64,000 nucleotides of DNA, taken from NCBI RefSeq assembly GCF_009727055.1, contig NC_052349.1:37847993-37911992 (forward strand), given 5' to 3'. A program made the translations under genes and the position numbers. Shown piece after piece: positions 58,590-64,000 of this stretch. The notes under the pieces were generated by a model that did no database searches, was not told where the DNA came from, and saw only the letters and a program-made list of their open reading frames with translations. Positions within the stretch are counted from its first letter, which is position 1; each line of letters opens with the position of its first letter. This DNA comes from Benincasa hispida. Its lineage: Eukaryota; Streptophyta; Magnoliopsida; Cucurbitales; Cucurbitaceae.

Positions 58590-59262
58590 TGCTAGATGTT
58601 TGCACCTGAAAATTTCTGCAGTGACTGAGGATGCTATGGAACTTAACCACCAAGAATATTTGAGCAGGAAATGAGTTTTAAGATGCTGAGAAATTGTAGA
58701 GCTAGTACCAGCCAGACCTCTGCAATATACAGATCCAATGTTACAAATGTGGCTGACCGAAAAAATAATGACAAGTATCATAAAATGTAAAACATACATC
58801 AAGTAGTGATTATTACAATCGTCTTGGTTAATATCTAGGTCATATGTACTTCAAATAATTACTCTTCCTCTCCCTCTAATTACAAATATGGTAAAACGTA
58901 CACCGTGCATCAACTATCATTATTATGATCATCTTAGATTAGCCCCAAGCTTGAAAATTTTACTCCTAAAAGAACACTGACAAGAAACTTATTAAAAAAG
59001 CAAAACAAATAATCTTGAACTTGCAACATTAGAGTATCTTTGACAAGCTTGGTCGGTGAAGTCCGAGAAGTTGGACAATTCAGACTAATGTCTATTCAAC
59101 CAACAAACTTATCTTCAAAGACGAGGGAAAAAATAAGAGGGAAAAACTTTGTTTGGGACAACTTTGAACAACTTTGAAACTACACTACAACATCCCTGCA
59201 AAAGCATTACCTGTATTTATGCAGCTTGAGCCACAGGTTCAGATGAATCCGATGTTTCCAGC
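58590..59262 (-). CDS. Possible 3' end of a minus-strand gene (last coding exon and 3'-UTR exon)
   Basis: On the minus strand a 52-nt segment (59262 to 59211) has a good acceptor on its left (..taaattgcag) and a donor on its right (gtaatg). It encodes a short acidic/Ala tail, LETSDSSEPVAQAA, then TAA (59217-59219). A second acceptor (..tatattgcag) precedes sequence from about 58723 downward that could be a 3'-UTR exon. Upstream coding exons would lie to the right, but that side is filled with transposon relics to at least 61.9 kb. No family can be assigned, and it may be a chance exon-like signal or a truncated gene. Confidence 0.28.
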
Positions 59263-59480
59263 CTGCAATTTACAGTGAAAACAATAAAGGTAAGACCCAT
59301 CAAGTCCTCACACTATCTGAAAAGCATTTCATTAATTCAACATTCATGTAAAAAGAGAAAAGCTGTTTTAACACATCAATGACATGGAAATTCTTTAAGG
59401 AATAACGCTTCAGGTATTTGGACAAGGCACAGATCTTTAAACTCGAGTGATGCATCCTCTTAGGGTCATAAAAGACCTAT
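59263..59480. other. Short non-coding interval
   Basis: Between the exon-like segment and the gypsy relic. No features seen. Confidence 0.4.
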
Positions 59481-61080
59481 GCCCCCATGATAATGCCAAT
59501 GCACTGAGGCTTGGAGCCTTTACATCTTGTGTAACACCACAGGCTTAGGATTTGAAATCACTCTAGTACCATCAACAAACACAATCACAAAGGTGACAAG
59601 GAACTCTTTACACACTATCCTCATTTCATTAAGTCGATGAAAATTGCAAATGCAATAGTTAGCCCAAAGGACATTTCAATATATCTGTAATGCTCATACC
59701 TAGAACTGAAAGTTGTCGTGGAAATATTCTCATCTCTTATCCTCAACTGGTGGTAGCCTAGTTGCTGGTCAGTCTTAAAAAATACAGCTACTCCCTATAA
59801 TTGATCGAAGAGATCATCAATTCCTGAAAGTGGGTATTGGTTTTGTATTGTTACCTTCGGAGGACCAAAATTCAACACACAACCCTAACATTCCCTGCAT
59901 CCCCTACAACCTAGCCATGTCACATTAATTGTCACATTAATTGTCCCCATTGATCGATATGGGCCATTTCAACATGTCTTCACTAACATGCTTCCTAGAA
60001 AAATTTCTAGGTCACCCAATATAGGATTGCTCCAAGTCAAACAAGCTTAATTTTGGAGTTCCTATGATTAAGACACCAAAAAGAAAGATCAATCTTGTTG
60101 ATATAGGTAGTAGTAGTTATTAATTATTTTAAATCTTTCTTAACCATACTCAGGATCCCTCTCATTTAGGTGTGGTCTTAATTCATTCATGCATCCCCTC
60201 TTACTAGAGTGTTGCATGCCCACCAACTTTTTCCTTGGCTCGTCCCTAAACCACATCCTATTGGAAGAGATTCCACTTTGATAGCATTTGCAACACAGTA
60301 GACCTAGGATTCAAAATCTGCACACAACTCTAACATTCCCCTGTATCCCCTATGATTTAGTCACATCACCTTGTCTCAAATGGCTTAAAAGAGTGAAGAT
60401 TATCCCCCTACAAACCAATATGGGCACTTTCAACATTTTGGTTTTCACTCACATGCTTCCTAAGAAAATTATCAGGTGATCACTCAATATAGTATTTCTT
60501 TGGAAGTTGCACCATGTTCAATGCGCAATAGTCTATAATAAGCTGCATGGATCCATCCTTCTTCATAATTAAAACTAGTGCACCTATGGCGAGACAACAG
60601 AGCATATAAAACCTTTGTCTAATAGTTCTTCTATCTATGACTTTGGCTCTACTCTGTTGGGCCATTCTATATGGAAGGAGTTGTTCCTGACTCGACCTCT
60701 AAGCTTAAATCTACCTTGAGTGCTAATGGTAAACCTGGAAGGTCCCTAAGGAACACATTTGAAAACTCCCTAACAGTTGGTACCAAAGGCACTATATAAC
60801 TCCAGTACATCTACTGTTAACCACACTAAACCAATAGGCCTCATACCCTTTGGTTGATCAACTTCTTTTCCTTGAAGGCAGAGACCACCTTAAGGACTGT
60901 GCTGTGGTCCTTGACCCCTAAACCTTTAAGCTTGTTCTCAATTATGCCCTGAACACGACTTCCTAATGATAACAATCAATCTTGGCATGATTCTTAGCCA
61001 ATCTTCCATGTTGAGGATAAAATCACAATCATTTGTATCCAAGACTATTAGTGTCACATTCAACAAATGATATGAGACTT
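59480..61080 (-). pseudogene. Gypsy reverse-transcriptase relic, split by a TRIM
   Basis: On the minus strand, from right to left: 'REFSNVFLRDLPGLPL' (about 60770-60725), then 'GALVLIMKKDGSMQLIIDY' (60580-60525). After the insertion come 'QYPLSGIDDLFDQL' (59845-59805), 'GYHQLRIRDENIS' (59760-59722), and the region around 'KEFLVTFVIVFVDG' (about 59615-59570), which corresponds to the catalytic 'VFVDD' box with one Asp replaced by Gly. It is inactive (stops, frameshift). The RT reading frame picks up on both sides of 59856-60510. Confidence 0.75.
59856..60510 (-). mobile_element. Cassandra-like TRIM with 5S-rRNA-like LTRs
   Basis: A 655-bp insertion splits the reverse-transcriptase frame of the gypsy relic; 'acc' is shared by both flanks (59853-59855 and 60511-60513). 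It contains two direct repeats (about 59873-60090 and 60312-60500). On the minus strand the 59873-60090 copy carries 'ggaactccaaaattaagc' followed by 'ttgggtgacctag', aligned in order with the 5S rRNA segments GAACTCCGAAGTTAAGC and TGGGTGACC. Between the repeats, 'tgctatcaaagtgg' resembles a decayed Met-tRNA primer site. Size and layout fit Cassandra TRIM elements. Confidence 0.55.
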
Positions 61081-61085
61081 CCCAA

Positions 61086-61900
61086 TTTTTTTTGGATAAG
61101 AAATAGAGATATATATTCATAAAAAGAGTCAAAAGAACAGCCTAAGGGCAAGGGTAGAGAAACCCCCTCCCACAAAATTAATAAAGAGCCCTCCAATTGT
61201 TAATAATCATAAAAAGGCTATAATTACAAAAAAAGTTGTGTAATTTGTGCACCACCGAAAGGTCTTATGCTAAATAAAAGCCTAAAAAGAATCAAAAGAA
61301 GCAAACTTATCTTCAAACATTCCAATATTCCTTTCTTCCCAAAGACACCACAAAAGTGCACGAGTAGCACATCTCCAAAGATTTTCCTTTTCCACAAAAA
61401 CTTCCACCATCAAGTCCACCCATTATCCAATCATCAATCTTCTTAATAAGATAGCTAGCCACCCCAAAAGTACTAAAAGGAAACATCACCCCTTTAAAAG
61501 CAAACTCATAATGCAAAAACAAGTGATCCGCCGTTTCCATCTCTCTAAGACAAAGACAGCAAATGGAGGGGGAGAGGGACCAATTCGGGAACTTATTTTG
61601 AAGCTTCTCATGAGTATTTAGACCTCTATAAGCAAGGGAACGGAGGAAGATCTTTACTTTCTTGGGAATTTTAAGCTTCCAAATAACCCATAGGGAAGTT
61701 ATTCTTCATGACCCCCTTAATCAAGTTTAGGAACGTGGATTTGGTAGACAACCTACCTGAGGAGTCACTCTTCCAACATAGACTATCTCTGTTTTTGTCC
61801 GCCACCCAAGAATTCAACAACTAAGCAAGAGCAATGGAGACTTTGACACTTGACAAGCTTTAAATTTTTCATTGGGTAACAAGATCACTCTTATTGGTGT
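61086..61900 (-). pseudogene. Reverse-strand LINE 3' fragment
   Basis: A T run at 61086-61094 (tail in reverse) is followed leftward-to-rightward by non-coding 3' sequence. A minus-strand frame (61540-61313) then has 'ETADHLFLHYEFAFKGVMF', the zinc-binding motif of plant LINEs, with 'FGVASYLIKKIDDWI' after it. It extends to about 61900 without further clear motifs. Confidence 0.65.
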
Positions 61901-62097
61901 AGAAACACATAAGACCTATCCTAATGGTTTCAACTCTAACTTAGCTTGACTCAAACGAGGTAGATTTAAACGAGCGAGTAGAACCCGAGTTGAACAACAT
62001 CAATGCATAATATTGACCAAGAATAGGTAGCATAACTGTCACCACAAAATTTGAGTTTCTCGTTTCTTGTCAAGTAGTAGCAATTCCCTACTGGTGA

Positions 62098-62890
62098 GTG
62101 TATCTATCGAGCGACACTAGCCCGATTCAAACTCAAGGTTTGGTTCCCAATGCTTGCAATATTCTTCTTGGGGCAACTGATAGGATACCACACATAGAAG
62201 GCATCATTGGGGTGTCAACAACGAGATCTATTGATGTTAGTAGGGGCCCAGTTACCTCTTTGCAATTTAAAGAGGCTTTCTCCCGACAATATTACCCAAC
62301 GATAACTCAATTCAAGAAACAAGTAGAATTCATGTACCTCAAACAAGACAACTGTGACAAAGGGATTTGAGGGAATTTACAAAATTCTCCATTTTTTCTC
62401 TGAGCTTGTAGACACGAAGGCCAAGAAGACTGGGCATTTTACAACGAGTTTGAGGAATGAAATTCAGGCCTATGTGGTTGGACACTTCTGCTACAACACT
62501 TCAAGCAGCTACATTAATGGACAATTGTCCGTGTAGTGGATTGCAAGGCGTTTAGACCAGGTTCTTCCTTGGGGAAAAAGAGGAAATTTTACCACGCATT
62601 TTTTAACTCTTAACGATCTCAACGTATCTCTGGAAAGCCACACCAAGCTCAAGTTCAAAAACAACAATCTGATCAACACGAAGACACTAGTAATGATAAA
62701 CCAATGTGCATCTGCAACACACGTGGAAGGCATCACTGGGGGCATTGTTTTTACGGAACTAGTCCATGCTTTAAATGTGCTAGGAAAGGCATATACTAGT
62801 AAGTTGCCTCAAGAAGAATATTGCAGGAGGTGGGAACCAACCCATGAATTTAAACCTGACTGGTGCGGTGCCACAAGACTAACTCACTAG
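62098..62890 (+). pseudogene. Gypsy gag remnant
   Basis: Conceptual translation gives 'VTSLQFKEAFSRQYYP' and 'KKQVEFMYLKQ' (62250-62350), the standard retrotransposon gag core. After a frameshift it continues 'LVDTKAKKTGHFTTSLRNEIQAYVV' (62407-62480). A decayed region then follows that should hold the CCHC knuckle; only scattered Cys and Gly residues remain near 62700-62790. Non-functional. Confidence 0.68.
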
Positions 62891-62929
62891 CACAAAAAGG
62901 TATTTGTTGCTGGAAACTCAAATGTTGTA

Positions 62930-63275
62930 ACTTAGGATTTGAGTGAAAGGGATTATGAGGATATGCAAGTATGATTAAGAAAGAACTAAAAGAATTGATA
63001 GCTACTACCTATACTAGTAAGATAGGCTTTCCTTTTTTGTGACTCAATGATAAGAAAGAACATTCCTATGCCCGACTTCTTAAGAATTTTCCTAGAAACA
63101 TGTAAGTGAGGACAAAACATGTTGAAAGGACCCACGTTAACCTATGGGGACAGTTTTCACTCTATGAGTCGTTAGAGACAAGTAAGATGATGTGGCCAAG
63201 TCACAAAGGATTGCCAGGGTTGTATGCCAAATTCGAATTTTGAACCTTGAGCTTAGGGCATTACATCTTAAAATC
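62930..63275 (+). mobile_element. LTR-like copy related to the Cassandra-like TRIM
   Basis: The + strand shares words with the minus strand of 59856-60510: 'gctactacctata', 'ttttcctaga(a)aca/gcatgt(a/t)agtga', 'acatgttgaaa' and 'ggggaca'. The 5S-like middle is missing. The end ..cttagggcattaca would suit an LTR terminus. Confidence 0.42.
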
Positions 63276-63299
63276 ACGCGAAGAATTGTATTAAATTTT

Positions 63300-63460
63300 T
63301 ATATCCATGTGTGTCCGGGCTAGCTTATTCTTTGGGTGTGAAGGAAACTCATAGGATTTATACCTACATACCAAGTACACCTCAACTAATCTCACGCGAT
63401 AAGCCATCTGACACTACAACATTTGGGTGTGAAGGAAACTCGTAGGATATTAGAAGTTCT
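63300..63460. mobile_element. SINE-like repeat fragment with internal direct repeat
   Basis: 'gtgtgtccgggctagctt' and 'cacctcaactaatctcacg' resemble a widespread plant tRNA-derived repeat. The word tttgggtgtgaaggaaactc occurs twice (63332 and 63421), both followed by a 'taggat' word. Confidence 0.4.
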
Positions 63461-64000
63461 TTTTTCGTTTCATTTGTGTGTTTTATACCTACGTACCAAG
63501 AGTTGGACAACTTATTCTTTGAGTAGTGAGGTTTAAGAAAACAACATTGAAGACAAAATTTAAAGACGTTGATTTTGTTAGTGATAATAATGATGAAATT
63601 TGACAACATTTTCTTCCTTTTCATTTATCAATGAAAATTTTGTTTTTTGCTCAAAATATTAACGAAGTTTTAACAGTTCTTTTATTCTTTTATACTTCTG
63701 TATATTAAATTTTATAATACATAATTTTACATGAATTTTTACTTTTATTGAAATTGAGGCTTCATGCTACCTTTCTCCTTAAAAAGGAAATAGAGCCTCC
63801 AGCCCACATATTCCAAAACATTGCTTGAAACTCTACATTAAATAAAAACTTTAAAGAATGCTGAAGAGCGCCTTTTGTACTTTAATTTTGGTGCTCTATA
63901 GGTAAGGCCAACAATCATAGTCTCTTCTGCCATAGCTAACTGGCAAGCGTTCTTGATACCTAAATAATTTTGGGTTTGGATTTTTTTGTCAGAGAAGTTA
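63461..64000. other. Right-hand edge, non-coding
   Basis: AT-rich with no recognised gene. 'catttatcaatgaaaattttg' near 63622 resembles a LINE 3' end but has no proper poly-A tail. Confidence 0.35.

Overview
This is plant nuclear DNA: AT-rich, with intron-split genes in canonical GT..AG sites and many nested transposable elements. Two protein genes are supported. The retroelement repertoire, especially a copia gag resembling those common in melon and cucumber relatives, together with the abundant TATCA-palindrome repeats, suggests a cucurbit. That assignment is inference and was not tested by search.

Left part (1-17 kb). Positions 1-4700 are layered small DNA transposons and a large inverted repeat. 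The 3' half of a nicastrin gene (gamma-secretase subunit) runs on the + strand from 4735 to 16608 in six in-frame exons; its N-terminal exons lie off the left edge. Its first two visible introns are swollen to 5.1 and 4.3 kb by LINE fragments, a very small LTR element (SMART type), a hAT-like GC-rich element, a minisatellite and a reverse-strand LINE.

Middle (17-39 kb). This part is intergenic. It holds copies of a MITE family with 9-bp target duplications, a hAT MITE with perfect 12-bp inverted ends, a 2.2-kb solo LTR nested in one of the MITEs, a 7.1-kb internally deleted copia element bounded by ATCTC duplications, and a larger element carrying a CGAC-rich minisatellite.

Right part (39-64 kb). 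A complete HD-ZIP IV (HDG11/ROC8-type) homeobox gene occupies 39664-43402 (+), with ten coding exons and a predicted 710 residues. Just downstream lie a decayed hAT transposase and a three-unit tandem array that fuses the hAT 3' end to duplicated HDG 3'-flanking DNA. A decayed Ty3/gypsy element follows at 49.5-56.3 kb. The last 8 kb contain a possible 3' end of a minus-strand gene, gypsy reverse-transcriptase and gag relics, a 5S-rRNA-like (Cassandra-type) TRIM inserted in the reverse transcriptase, and a LINE fragment.

The two genes have no evident functional link. The main interest is the insertion stratigraphy: several elements can be delimited to the base by target duplications, and their nesting gives a relative age order.
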